Source: Adineta steineri
Taxonomy: Eukaryota > Rotifera > Eurotatoria > Adinetida > Adinetidae
Assembly (NCBI GenBank): GCA_905250115.1
Contig: CAJNOI010000055.1
Span: 399,320 to 463,319 of the forward strand
Direction of reading: 5' to 3'
DNA length: 64,000 nt
Made by a program: the position numbers and the translations under genes. The first letter of the stretch is position 1; the number at the start of each line of letters is the position of its first letter. This document shows, piece by piece, positions 35,347-48,057 of this stretch. The notes under the pieces were generated by a model. That model was given only the letters and a program-made list of their open reading frames with translations, ran no database searches and had not been told where the DNA came from.

Positions 35347-36053
35347 TGATTAGTTTTTGTTTACTTTTTCTTTCTATACATCAGCCGTTACACATCAAAT
35401 CACATCCTGACATACTGCATATATCTGTCGTTTGTACTACTAGTTATAAAAAGTATATGTAAGAAGAAAAAATGTGATATAGCAATGGCAGATATAGTGA
35501 GTAACGCATTTACTTTTCATTCAAGTGAATTATACAAAAAAAAACTCTTACATATCTTCGTCATATTCCACAGATGTAAATGAACAGGAAAGAATACAGA
35601 TGTAGCGATTGTGAATATGAAATAATCTGTCTTATGTTATTTTCTATAATTCTCGTAGATAATTGTAGTTAATCTATAAAAATAAAGAGTTTTGATCTTA
35701 GATTTTGCCTATGAATATAAAATACAATAAATTGACTATAATTTCTCACTAATATATTGTAAACATGAGCACATCTATAGTTTTCTTAATATCAGTGGTA
35801 TCGATTATAAATTAAATGATAAAATCGAAATTTTGAAAATAGTGGTGGCAATTTCTTTGTTTAATCTAAATGAGTATTATTGCTCATCTTCAGAAGAGAT
35901 TAATTATTTTATACAATTATGTGTAGTATTAATGAATGTCTAAATTGTTCAAAGAAATAAATAAGAAAGACAATTTTACATAGATTTTGATATAGTAAAC
36001 AGCTCTAACAAAGAAATATAACTGGATAAACGATTAATATTAACAGTCGCTAT

Positions 36054-36446
36054 CAGTGTTGCCAACTCTTTCGGTTTTTCCAGAAAAATTCCGGATTTTC
36101 CCACTTTTTTCCGGATTCTAGATTATTTTTATTGAACTAAATTATATTTATCTGTTAATACTCACTAAAATTTTTTATTTGACAACGGCTCAGTGGCTTA
36201 TATTTCTTATATATTTAGCTTATTATATTCTGAATTTTGATGTTGATTTTCTTTTGATGTATTGAAACATGTGTTTTTTGAAATAATAAGCGGTATAATT
36301 GAGAACAAGATTTAGAGAAACTGATCTTAGCCGATAGAAATTAACTGTTAAAAACCTTTTCGGATTGAACAAAAAAACGTTTCCGGAATTTTCCGGATTT
36401 TCACATTAGAATTCCGGTTTTCTGACTATGACAGTTGGTATCACTG
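36054..36446. mobile_element. 393 bp hAT-type MITE, CAGTGNTGCCAACT family copy 1
   Basis: Terminal repeats CAGTGTTGCCAACT and CAGTGATACCAACT (right end, reverse complement). The flanks carry a perfect 8 bp duplication GTCGCTAT (36046-36053 and 36447-36454). It is alignable along nearly its full length with the 47028-47390 element; it is longer mainly through an insertion or deletion near 36370-36400. It is non-coding and lies between the two B-box paralogs. Confidence 0.92.
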
Positions 36447-37416
36447 GTCGCTATATACTATAGTCGCCTGACGTTGAATTCAGGATAAAAATTTGATTTT
36501 TTTTTAATTACGTCGTACGAATATTACACGGTCAAAAAATCGAATTTTCATTCTGCATTTGACGTCAAACTAGTATAGGTGATATATTATAGGCACATGT
36601 TACTTTTATTTTTATTTTCTTATATGCATAAAAACTAGTCATCCTTGTAGGCCAATAGATGGTGTTATTTTACTGCTGTATATATTTACTTTTCGATCGT
36701 TTCTTCGTATTATATGATAAATCATTATATATCTTTCCTCTTCGATGACCATGATATGCAATAAACACCGAGCGAACGATAGAAGTGATTCATCTTATAT
36801 AAGCAATATTATAATCGTTATATTGTAAAATTACGTTCATTAGTTCATTATGAGCAGATCAATCTATTGAGAAGAGTTTGAATACTCTCTTCTTTCATTC
36901 AACTAAAAGGACTACGTTTCTGTTCAATCATAAAAATTTATTCAAAGTTTTTTCTCCCAGACGAATGAGGTGAGTAAGTAGTTTTTTTTACCTCTGATGA
37001 TTTGCCTCACTAACGACGGTCATGTCATTTCTTTAATAAGAAAAATATAGGTAAAATGGTTTATAGGCTATTTTGTGTTATTGTCTAGGAATATAAGAAA
37101 ATTAGAACAATGATAATCAGAGAGAAAATTATCGAAATTTAAAATCGATAATAAAACTACATAACTTAAGTTTTTAAGATACTGAGTGGCAAATTTTCTT
37201 GCATTACTCATACTCTGAATGTGAAACATTATATAAATAATCTAATAATATTTTTATTTCTATCAATATTTTGTCATGCATAAAGTTTGTTTTCGTTTTT
37301 TCTTATTCTTCTCCTAGATAAGTCGAGGTATATCAATGATATTCAGTTTGTTTTTCTGTATATATCGTCTCATAATGATTTATATATATTTTATTTTTTA
37401 TTAATATAGTTTTAGA

Positions 37417-38736
37417 ATGACAAATTATAGATGTGAAGAACCATGTTTATGTACCAATTTTCAATCAGCTATTTGTTTACATTGTAATCGTCGATTATGT
37501 TTTCAACATATTACTGATCATAATCAAATTCTTTCTGTTAATATTCAAAAACTTTCGAATGAACTTAATATAACTTATCAACATTTGAAAGAAGATACTG
37601 AAAAGAATCGTATGCTATATCATGATACACTAACATCATTAACTCAATGGCGAACAGAACAGTTTACTAAAATTGAACAAAGCTATCAACGACAATTGCA
37701 ATTGATTACATTGCAACAACAAGATGTACAAAATTCTTATAAAAATCTATTCAATAAATTAGAAGTTGATGCTCGAGAACCACTTCGATTATTAGAAAGT
37801 CAACCGAATTCTCTTATAAGTATACTTAATCTTGTTGAAAATACAATGAAAGATGTAGAAAAAGATCTTAAGAAGATACATTATACTTTTCCAAAATTAT
37901 CAATAATGACTTTAAGACAAGATGAATATGAACCAACAATTTCCTTAACTCATCAACCAACAAAAAAAAGAAAAATAACTTCATCAGTATCATTACCAAT
38001 TACTACTGTTCATTTAAATTTTTGTCGTCCTCTACGACGACTTGTTGAAATGTTTAAATTTATATCACCAGTAGAAGAATCGAAAAATCAAATTAACATT
38101 TACATTCGTGTAAGTTAATTAATAATACTTTATGCCTTCTTATCTCTTTTTTATTATTATTATTAGAATCAACGAGGATCTTTTGAATTCGCTAATCTTG
38201 TATGTTCATATCTAACAGCTTGGCATAGACACCAGAATATAAACACGAAAGTTGCTTTTCTTAATGCACACTTATCAACTATTCAACAATATTTCTTAAG
38301 GCAAAAAACCGATTTTGATATTATTGTTGCTATACAAGGATTTTTTTACGATGCCTTAATGAATGAGTCCAAATACGCATTCCAATCGATATTCAAGAAA
38401 AATATTAAAAATGATATACCAGCAGCAGAAATGATGACATTTCTAATACAGTTTTTTCTCAATCATCAACTTATCAATCTAACTACTGTACTTACTTGGT
38501 ATAATGATAAAACAATGATTTCATATGAAGGATTTGAATTTGTTAAAGATTTAGCTATACCATTTATTAAATCGATTTCAGTACAAAGAACAGGTAAATA
38601 TAAATATAAATATTATGTCTATTAATTATTTATTCTAGTTGATAATACTCCACCAATTACAAGTGTTATCAATCCGACTGAACATACGCCCAACATACCA
38701 ATTAAAGATGAAGCATTTTCACCGAATGGACGTTGA
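37417..38736 (+). CDS. B-box-like zinc finger, coiled-coil protein, copy 2
   Basis: Three exons: 37417-38109, 38167-38593 and 38639-38736, giving 405 residues. It shares with copy 1 the opening MTNY.CEE, the zinc site around AICLHCNRRLC..HI..HN, the EWR/QWR coiled coil, the RRLV.MF block and the C-terminal VCSYLTAWHR..VLTWYND. A Lys/Arg patch (KKRKI, near residue 187) could be a nuclear signal. Copy 2 has no intron where copy 1 has introns at 33547-33593 and 34028-34086; the other two introns are at equivalent sites. The function is not known to me; a protein-binding scaffold role is inferred from domain types only. Confidence 0.78.
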
Positions 38737-39122
38737 AAAAACGAACTAAACTTTTGATTTTTGTTTTTCATTAGAATAAAATCGTTTATATGTTTTGCTA
38801 TATAAGCATTGAAATAGACAATTCTCTTTTCGATCTATGCATTACATCAAATAGAATAGACAAAATATTTCTACTATAAAAACTCGATTTTTGTTTTTAT
38901 TGTTTGAATATGAAAAAATCTCCTATAAAAAAGGAATTTAAGTGCTATTAGAATTCATGAAGCATGTCAAAAATGAGGTAGACATGGTACGAGACTTTGA
39001 TACGTAAGGTAAAGAAGAAGAAGAAAAAGAAAAACAAATAAAAAGAAATACGACACACCGGACTATATCAATATTCATTATAAAAAAAAACTCGATGCTT
39101 ATTGTCAAGAATTTTGTTTTTT

Positions 39123-41168
39123 TTACATCAAACCAAACAATGACGATTGATTAGCATACATCATTGGTCGAACGGCTGGATGTGATACAGCTGTATAGGA
39201 TGTAAATTTTGGTGTTACATTATCACCAGTTATAGTTATAAAAGCACCTTTATTTCCCATTGTATCACAATAATTCGGTGCGGAAAAGATAGTAATACAT
39301 TTGTCTAAAATAAATTTAAATCTATATAAGAAAAGGATTATTAATAACGATTGTTAATTACCATTATGAGCTAATTCATAGCCTTCTTGTTTAACTTCAT
39401 GACTACGAACAACATATTCTAAATTATTTAATTTAAGAAAACGTTCCGTTACATCAGGTCCAAATTGAAGACCTATAATAGAAAATTTGTATATAAGACT
39501 GAGGAGTATTTTGTTTTTGGGGGGATATTTACCAACGCCACGTTTACTTTCCGATCGTCCATTTTGTGGTTGTGGATCACTCCACAATATTTCAGACATT
39601 AGTCCATCTTCAGGTGGTTGTCGAACGCGATCAACAGCGCGAATATCTTTTAATGTAACATCATCCTTACTAAATAGTCCACCGTGCATTACCTACACAT
39701 TGAAAATAAAAACATTCATGATAGATTTTGATTTGTAATTCTTTAATACATTTGTACTTACAAGAACTTTATTATTAATACAATGTGCTAAGGGTAAATA
39801 ATTGAAAACTTCCGTAAATAATTGAAACATCTGTACAGTATATTTCGCTTTAACTTCACCTTCAAATCCATACATTTGATTCATTGTTATTGATTCATGA
39901 TTACCTAAAATAAAAAAAGAAAATCATTTCAAAAATTATCTTATTCAATATTTACCTCGAGCAAGAAAGAAATGATTTGGATAGAGTACTTTAAAGCCAA
40001 ATAAAGTAAGAATACATTCCATACTAAATGAACCACGATCAACAAAATCACCATTGAATAACTAAACAAATAAAAATTTCTCTTAGATTAATTTATTGCA
40101 TAAACTTACATAAGGATTCTCATCTGATGGTAATCCATTTAATTTAAAAATATTTAATAAATCATAAAATTGTCCATGAATATCTCCGCAAATAGTAAAT
40201 TTATGTTTCTGAAAAAGACAATTTAATAATTATAATTTTATAACAAAAACAAACTTACAGGCGGCACAGTTACATCAATTAATGTTGGTAATGATTTGAA
40301 TATCGAAAGTATTTGTAGAATAATCTAAATGAAAAATTTCTATAACTTAACAAACATATATTTTTTTTCTTCTAAACCTGATAAGCATATTTTTTATGGA
40401 GTGTTTTTTGCTTTTCAAAATAAGGTAAAAGTGCTTGCATAAATGTTTTTGTAACACGACCATCACCTTCTAAATGTGGGCCATCATATTCAGTTTCCAC
40501 AGCTGAAAATATATCACATAAATATATTATTTTACGTGAATAAAAACTACATACGCATAGAACTAAGATCGATTTGATTAGCAACAGATTTTCCTGAATC
40601 ATCAACAGCGATAGCTTTTTCAAAACGAATACGTGTGACAATTTTTTTACATTCTTCATATTTCAATGTCGCATCTTTATCATTTGGACAAGCTTTTTTT
40701 ACGTATTCATAATCAGATAATGCTGATGGATATTTTCCTAATGCCATATGAGCAGATGCTCGTCGATAATATGCCTTAAGAAGAAAAAAAAAGAATATTC
40801 TTTTATTCAAAATTTGAATAAAATACTTTTATATATTTTGGATCATATTCTAATGCTTTTTTAGCATCGATTAATGCATAACCATACCATTCACGACGAA
40901 GATAAGCAAAACTTCGATTCGAATATAAAATTGCATCCGGATGAATTTCAATAGCTTTTGTATAGAGTTCAATTGCTTTCTCATAATCACAATCTATTTT
41001 TATAGAATTTTATAGAAAAAAAAAGATTATGAATAAAATTATTTTACTTTTGAATGCTTCATTAGCTTGAGTTTTTATAGTATTAGCTGAATCTTTTTCA
41101 GTTGTTGATGTTTGTATATTACTGTCTTCTAATTTTTTAGTTAAATCTGTATCACTTATAGTTGCCAT
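39123..41168 (-). CDS. PPP5C: Serine/threonine protein phosphatase 5 (PP5)
   Basis: Eleven short exons between 41168 and 39123, giving about 499 residues, the length of animal PP5. Three N-terminal TPRs (including [20 protein letters not shown] and [20 protein letters not shown]) precede a PPP catalytic domain. Catalytic motifs present are [30 protein letters not shown] and the late SAPNYCD. The C-terminal NQSSLFGLM corresponds to the autoinhibitory helix that packs on the TPRs. PP5 acts in cytosol and nucleus, docks on HSP90 through the TPRs and dephosphorylates HSP90 clients. All metal-binding blocks appear intact. It is transcribed in the same direction as MTHFD1, 462 bp downstream of that gene's stop. 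Confidence 0.95.
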
Positions 41169-41630
41169 CTGAAAATATCAAAAATAAAGATTTATCTAAT
41201 TTAGAGAATGTTTAAATAACGTTTTTGTGACCGATAGATTTATTTAACAACGAGATGAATTTTAGATCGAATGAGAAGAAGAATACAGCGAACTCGATTT
41301 TATGACACTTTCAAAATCTTTACTATTTTGTATTTTAAATATATTTCTTTCGATATAATGTAATAGACGTGTTGTTCAGCCATTCTTGGTCTTAGTCTTG
41401 TAATAATTGAATTACAAATGAATTTTATTCATAATTATTAGTATCAAAAATTTTCAAATTCAATTCTGTGCCTGATTTCATTTATAGAATGGATATTAAT
41501 CTAGTCTATCTCTATCTAGAAAACAATAATCTAAAACAAAAAAAAACATATTTTTAACCATCACCATATAAACTATCTAACAAGTATCTATTGCAAAACT
41601 AAAGATCAATAGGAAGTAGTAGTAGTAGTA

Positions 41631-44600
41631 TTAAAAGAGTCCATAAATTTCTTCAGTTATTGGATCAATATCAATATCATAGAAACATGGACGTGTTGGT
41701 AAACCTGGAATAGTTGACATTTCACCAACTAATGGATAAAGAAAACCAGCACCAATACTAGCACGTATATCACGTATAGGTAGAATAAAATTCTTTGGAC
41801 AACCTTTCAATGATGGATCATGTGAAAGTGATAGATGTGTTTTAGCCATACATATTGGTAAATCATTAAAACCTTGTTGAGTAAATAATTGTATACGTTT
41901 TTCAGCCATTTCAGAAAGTTTTATATCATCAGCACCATAGATTTTTTGAGCAATAATACGAATTTTTTCTTCAATAGGTAACTATAAAATATTAAGAAAA
42001 TTTTTCTAGAGGAAATAATCGATTAAAAAAAGTATTTTACTTGTAGATCATATAAAAATTTAAAATCAGGTTTTTGTAAACATGCTTTTTCAACAGCACG
42101 AGCTAAATCAGTTGCTCCACTTCCTCCTATTTAAAATTACAAAAAGAATTAAATATAAAGAAGACTTAGATTTTGACTGGGTGTGGATGTGGGTGGGATG
42201 GGTTATGGGTGGGTGCGGGTGTGAGTATAACTATTACATACATCCGTTACCCACACTCACTCTCAAGATTTTTAAAACTATTCCAAAAATACATTCTTTA
42301 AAACCTGATGAAAAGATTTTGAGTCCAAGACAAAGTTCATATAGTCTATAAACAAAATTGATATGAAAGTCAAATATCTTTTACCTTTTGCCCAATGATC
42401 AGCCATGACAGCATCCGTAGCTCCATTTTCTATAGCAATACGTTTAACCAAATCAATTTCTGCTTGTGTATCCGTTCTATAGTAAATCAGATATGAAAAA
42501 AAAACTCATAATCGAAAAGATATTCATCATTACTTAAATCTATTGATTGCAACTACAACGTTTACACCAAAATATTGTGCATTTTGAATTTGTTTAACTA
42601 AATTTTGTGTACCACGTTCAAGTAATGGTAAATTTTCTTGTGTATATTCTGGAGGTAATGGTGTACCTGCTTCAACTTTGGGTCCACCACCATGTACTTT
42701 TAATGCACGCATTGTTGCAACAAGTACAACACAATTTGGTATCAAACCAGAATAACGACATTTAATATCCATAAATTTTTCACAACCAATATCAAAACCA
42801 AAACCAGCTTCAGTTACTAAAATGAAATAGAAAGATAATTAGATTTCCAAACAAATATTGAATGATTTCGATGTAGATTAGTAGTAGTTTTAAGTTTTCC
42901 ACACACTATGTTATATACTCAAACAAAGTCTTACATTGTTTCTTACCAACGAATTATTAATTTAAGCATTGTCGAAGCTAGAAGATAGTAATTGATTTAT
43001 AATTTTCAGAAGATACATTTAGCTGGGCTAAACTATATTGTAGTAATGCGTTTTCTATTCAAATATTCGTATAAAAACATGTTTGTTTTTAGCTTGTCAT
43101 TATCTCGACTAGCTTCACTAAATAAGATATATTTTCTTCATACATACCAATATATCCATCAGCTCCAACTAGTTTTAAGCCTATTTGATCAGCTAAAATC
43201 GATGAATTTCCATGTGCAATATTTGCAAATGGTCCTGCATGCACAAGAATAGGTGTGCCTTCCAATGTTTGCATTAATGTTGGTTTAACTAAAGTAGATT
43301 TTATTTCTTCTATCTGTTAAATGAATAAAAAAATGACATACTTGCGTCACGCATAAGTACAGCTAATGCTCCACCAACACCAAGATCATCAGCAGTAATA
43401 GGTACACCATCTCGACTAGATGCAACAACCATTTTACCTAATCGTTCACGTAAATCACCCAATGAACTTGTTAATGCTAAAACAGCCATTATTTCACTTG
43501 CAACAGTTATATCAAAATTTGTTTCTCGTGTAAAATTTTTTTCTGTTGCTGCTTGTCCAATAGTTATTTTACGTAAGAAACGATCTAAATAGAAAATAAA
43601 CATAAATTTATCTTTTCATTTTTCATAAAATTTCACCATTTGTATCAACAACACGTTGCCATGTTATTGTTGATGGATCAATATTTAAACGAACAAATGC
43701 TGTAATTTCATCTGTAGTTAATGTCATTGGATCAGTTTTATTAATTTTTAATTTATTTAAACGTTTTTGTTGAATAGGTGAAAATTTTCGTTTACTATCT
43801 ATTGTTGGTACAAGACGATTAAATAATTGTTGATCATTTTGAGTATTTTCATGAAACATTTGAGCATCAATTTGTGCTGCTAATAGATTATTTGCAGCTG
43901 TTATTGCATGTATATCACCAGTTAAATGTAAATTAAATTCTTCCATAGGAATAACTTGTGAATAACCACCACCCGCTGCGCCACCTTTGATACCTAATTA
44001 AAACAAAAAACAATATTTATTGATGATTATAACTAGATAAAAATACTTACCAAATGTTGGTCCTTGACTAGGTTGACGTAAACAACCAATAACATTCTTT
44101 TTTAGATGTGCACCAAGTGCTTGACAAAGACCAATTGCTGTTGTACTTTTACCTTCACCTTAAAAAAAAAAAGAATCAAAATGATTTTATCTGAAGCGAG
44201 ATTTTTATTGCTATTTACCTAATGGTGTTGGTGTTATACCAGATACGACAACATATTTTCCATTTGGTGCATTTCGTAAACGTTCAAGTACGTTAAGTTT
44301 TATTTTTGCTTTCTTTGTTCCATATAATTCCAATTCATTATTATGTAAATGAATTTCACGTGCTAATTGTTGAATATCTTTTGGAACTTGTTTTTTTGCA
44401 ATTTCTAAATCAGATGGAACAGGTGTTTCAAGTGCAAGCGGTAAATAAGTCATCGAATTCCATTGTAATGGAGAATAAGTATTTAAATAACGTTGTGCAG
44501 CCGTAAGTGTATTTTGCCTGTGAATAAAGAAAAATAGTTTTCAAAAATTAGATCTTCTTTAATATAGAAAATCTTACATAAGTAAAGCGACTGTCATTGG

Positions 44601-45760
44601 ACCAACACCACCGGGAACAGGAGTTATCCATGAAGCAATACCTTGACATGATTCGAAATCAACATCACCGAATAGACGTGTTTTACCATTATCACCTAAA
44701 ATTATTCGTAGTTTTAAAATTATAAATCGAATCCGATGTATTAAATACCTTGCATAGATGTAATACCACAATCAATAACTACAGCATTTTCTTTAAGCCA
44801 TGAACCTTGAATAAATTTTGGTTTACCCAAACAAGCAATAACAATTTCAGCTTGTTTTATCTAAAATGAAAAAAACACAAAATTTTCGTTTTTCTAAAAC
44901 TTAAGTCTTTTTTTAATATTCATACAATATCTTGAATATTTTTTGTCTTTGAATGACATATTGTTACAGTTGCACTATGATGTTTAAGTAATTCAAACAT
45001 TGGTGTACCAACTATTTTACTTCTTCCAACAACAACAGCTGTTGCACCTTCAATTTGTGTACCTAATCAAAAAGCAATCTTTAATAGATAATTTTTTTGT
45101 TCTTCAATTAAATCTACCTGTTGATTTTATCAATTCTAAACAACCATTTGGTGTACATGGAACAAAACATTTATCTAAATTTCCATGTGATAAAAGTCCT
45201 GCATTAAGATCTGATAATCTATTTAAAGAATTTAATATGAAAATAAAAAACTAAACTTTTTCTTTTATCTTTACCCATCAATATCTTTATCTGGTGAAAC
45301 AGTATTTGCAATACGATTAGCATCAATTGTTTGAACAGAATCAAATGGTAATTGAACAATAATACCATGTATTGTTGGATCATTATTTAAATCTTCAATT
45401 TGTTGAACTAACTAGAAGAAAAAATAAATATTATGAAATAGAGAACGACTTTTATTAAACAAACTTGTCGTTCTGTTGTTGAAGAATCTAGACGAACAAG
45501 ACGAGCATCAATACCAATTTCTTCTGCTGCTTTTAATTTATGTCTTATATAAACATTTGAATCTTCTCGATTACCAACTTGAACAACAGCAAAACCGGGT
45601 TTAAAATCATTCTGTTGTTTACGTAAATCATCGATCATTAATCGACATTTATCACGTATATTTCTAAATTATTTATCTAAATATTTAATTGAACAAATCT
45701 TTTTTTTTGAACTTACTTGGCAATTTCTTTGCCATCAATAATTCGTGTTGTAGTTGACAT
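41631..45760 (-). CDS. MTHFD1: C-1-tetrahydrofolate synthase (trifunctional, MTHFD1-type)
   Basis: Multi-exon gene from ATG at 45760 ([15 protein letters not shown]) to the stop at 41631. The N-terminal dehydrogenase/cyclohydrolase domain has [20 protein letters not shown], with the Tyr and Lys of the active site, then [29 protein letters not shown] and [17 protein letters not shown]. The large formyl-THF synthetase domain has ITPTPLGEGKSTT (P-loop), [55 protein letters not shown] and [13 protein letters not shown]. It ends [15 protein letters not shown]. The enzyme interconverts 10-formyl-, methenyl- and methylene-THF and makes 10-formyl-THF from formate with ATP. No leader is evident before the first domain, so a cytosolic form is likely. 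Two introns are enlarged: 42130-42385 (G-rich tract) and 42830-43140. Confidence 0.95.
42179..42275. repeat. G-rich tract with TGTGGG-like words and C-rich partner in an MTHFD1 intron
   Basis: Plus strand starts GGGTGTGGATGTGGGTG and continues with further GGG runs to about 42225. After a short AT spacer comes CCGTTACCCACACTCAC, so the two sides are partly complementary. The runs could form a G-quadruplex. The 17-mer recurs exactly at 26894-26910. Confidence 0.6.
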
Positions 45761-47027
45761 ATAGGTAAATGTATGTCTGCAACATTTTGATAGATAATGT
45801 AAACGAAATAAAATAGACATTGAGAAAAGAAATAGAACAATATCGAACTTCCTTTCATATTTATAAAGTAAGATATGCTATCAATTTTAAATAAGGCACA
45901 AAAAAAAGAAATTGAAGATGATAATTGTTAAGTTTTTTTGATCACACTTAGTTTTTTGATAAGCGTACTTTAATAGATAAAAATAGACAAAAAGAAATTG
46001 ATAATAGTTTTTTCATTACGCTAAAAAATCTCGATTAATAAAAAATCGAAAGGTCAATACGTTTCAATAAAAATCATCATTATTATTTTGCAAAATACGA
46101 TAAGAAATAATAAACCAAATATTTTAACAAATAACAAACCAATTACAGAATATTAATCCATATTTTACAATAAACTGTCAACTAGTGACATCATTTTCGA
46201 TTTATATATTACACATGTAAAATTTGCAAAGATTAAGATAGAATGATTATATTAATTATGAATGTTTTAAAAATTCGATGATGAAATAAAATATTTTAAC
46301 AGTTAATTGATCTTTAGAATTAATTTACTTCATCGAACGAACGCTGATCATTATATTAATGTGAACGAATAAATTCATCCTTGTATATTCTGTTATCAGT
46401 ATAATCATATTTAAATGTCTTTGTTACATCTTATAGCTAGTAGTACTACTTCACATTTGTACTCTATTCTTTTATAAATATGATAGATCTGAAGATAAAA
46501 ATTTCCTTTTATCATAAATGTATATATGTATATACTTTTGACTTTTAATAGTTCAAGTTCATCACTTTCATCTAATTATTTACAGTAGGAAATATGTTCG
46601 ATGTTATTATTTTAGCTCCGTTATACATACTGTCTTATAATTGATTTTAGTATATTTGAAATGAGTAGTGTTCTAACTAAATCTCAATGTTCGTTGATTT
46701 GTAGTGCTTGATAAAAGTGCATCAGATGTCGATCGAGAGGCAAGATAAAATAAATCTTAACAGTAGTCAGTAATAGATTGTAACATTAAACTATGTTTAA
46801 AATCTCATATCGATTTCTTAGTGATCGAATTGTTGTATTAAATAAAGATATCAATATACTAATAGATATTCGCAATATTTGTTTTTATATAAAAGATGTT
46901 CTTTTGAACTTATTCTAACATACTTTTAGTTCTATTTTATGACATTGAATATGATAGATAACTGCATACATATTCTTCAAATTTATAACAAATAATAATC
47001 TGCAAACATTATTAATTATACTTAAAT
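45761..47027. other. Intergenic region upstream of MTHFD1
   Basis: AT-rich spacer, presumably with the MTHFD1 promoter at its left end. I see no exon, RNA gene or repeat in it. Confidence 0.5.
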
Positions 47028-47390
47028 CAGTGGTGCCAACTCTTCCAGTTTTTCCAGAAAAATTCCAGATTTTCCTACTTTTTCCGGATTTCAGATGACT
47101 TTTATTGAATTAAATTTTACCTATTTATTAATACTCAAAAAAAATTTTTTGTTATTTGTCAGCGACTCAGTGGCTTATAGTTCTTATATATTTAGTTTGT
47201 TATATTTTGAATTTTGATGTTGATTTTCTTTTGATATATAGAAACATGTGTTTTTTGAAATAATAAGTGGTATAATCGAGAACAAGATTTTGAGAAACTT
47301 ATTTTAGCCGGTAGAAATTAACTGTTAAAAACCTTTCCGGAATTTCATATTAAAATTCCGGTTTTCCAACTATGACAGTTGGCATCACTG
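47028..47390. mobile_element. 363 bp hAT-type MITE, CAGTGNTGCCAACT family copy 2
   Basis: Terminal repeats CAGTGGTGCCAACT and CAGTGATGCCAACT (right, reverse complement) match 13 of 14. A perfect 8 bp duplication ACTTAAAT flanks it (47020-47027 and 47391-47398). It aligns along its length with 36054-36446. No coding frame is present. Confidence 0.93.
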
Positions 47391-47449
47391 ACTTAAATAT
47401 AACTATGTGTTTGATGAGAGAAGAGATTTTAGAACAGGAACAGTACTAA

Positions 47450-47483
47450 GGGGGTGTGTTCCTTCCATCTCGGCCACACCCCC
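47450..47483. repeat. Short G-rich/C-rich hairpin
   Basis: GGGGGTGTG (47450-47458) and CACACCCCC (47475-47483) form a 9 bp perfect stem with a 16 nt loop. No flanking duplication was found. The stem contains the same GTGTGG-type word found at several other sites in the window. Confidence 0.55.
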
Positions 47484-48057
47484 ACCAGTTGGAATATTAG
47501 TCACCAATGGAAAATCTGTGAATAAATTGAATTTCTATTATGTAATACTTTATTATTATTTGCATAACTTTAGAAATACAAATACGTGTATATATTATGT
47601 TATCTGATAGTAATTTCAAAATGTCCAGAGAATCTATTACAAACATTAGAATGAATTTTGTTTATCATAGAGAAGAAAATCATCTTAGCGAAATAATATG
47701 TAAGATAAGAATGTGTTTTTTCTCCCTTATATACAATTATAATTTAGTTATCCGATAGAGTAGTTCTGTACTTATTGAGTACATTCTATTCTACCCCCGC
47801 GTGTCATATGATAAGTACCATTTTGTTTGGATCACTAAATCGAAGATATGACGTAGTTCGAGCTAAAAATGAATGGATGAAATAAATAAACCATTCAGAA
47901 TTTATCAATTGGTGTCGCTTTGATCGACTTTTCATAAGTTGATAAGTTAGTTTACAAAGGGAAAGGGAAGGAAGCTATAGTTATTATACCATTTGTTCTA
48001 TTTGTTTATTTAGATTTTTAAACGAATAATACGAAATTTTTGCATTAAAATATATAC

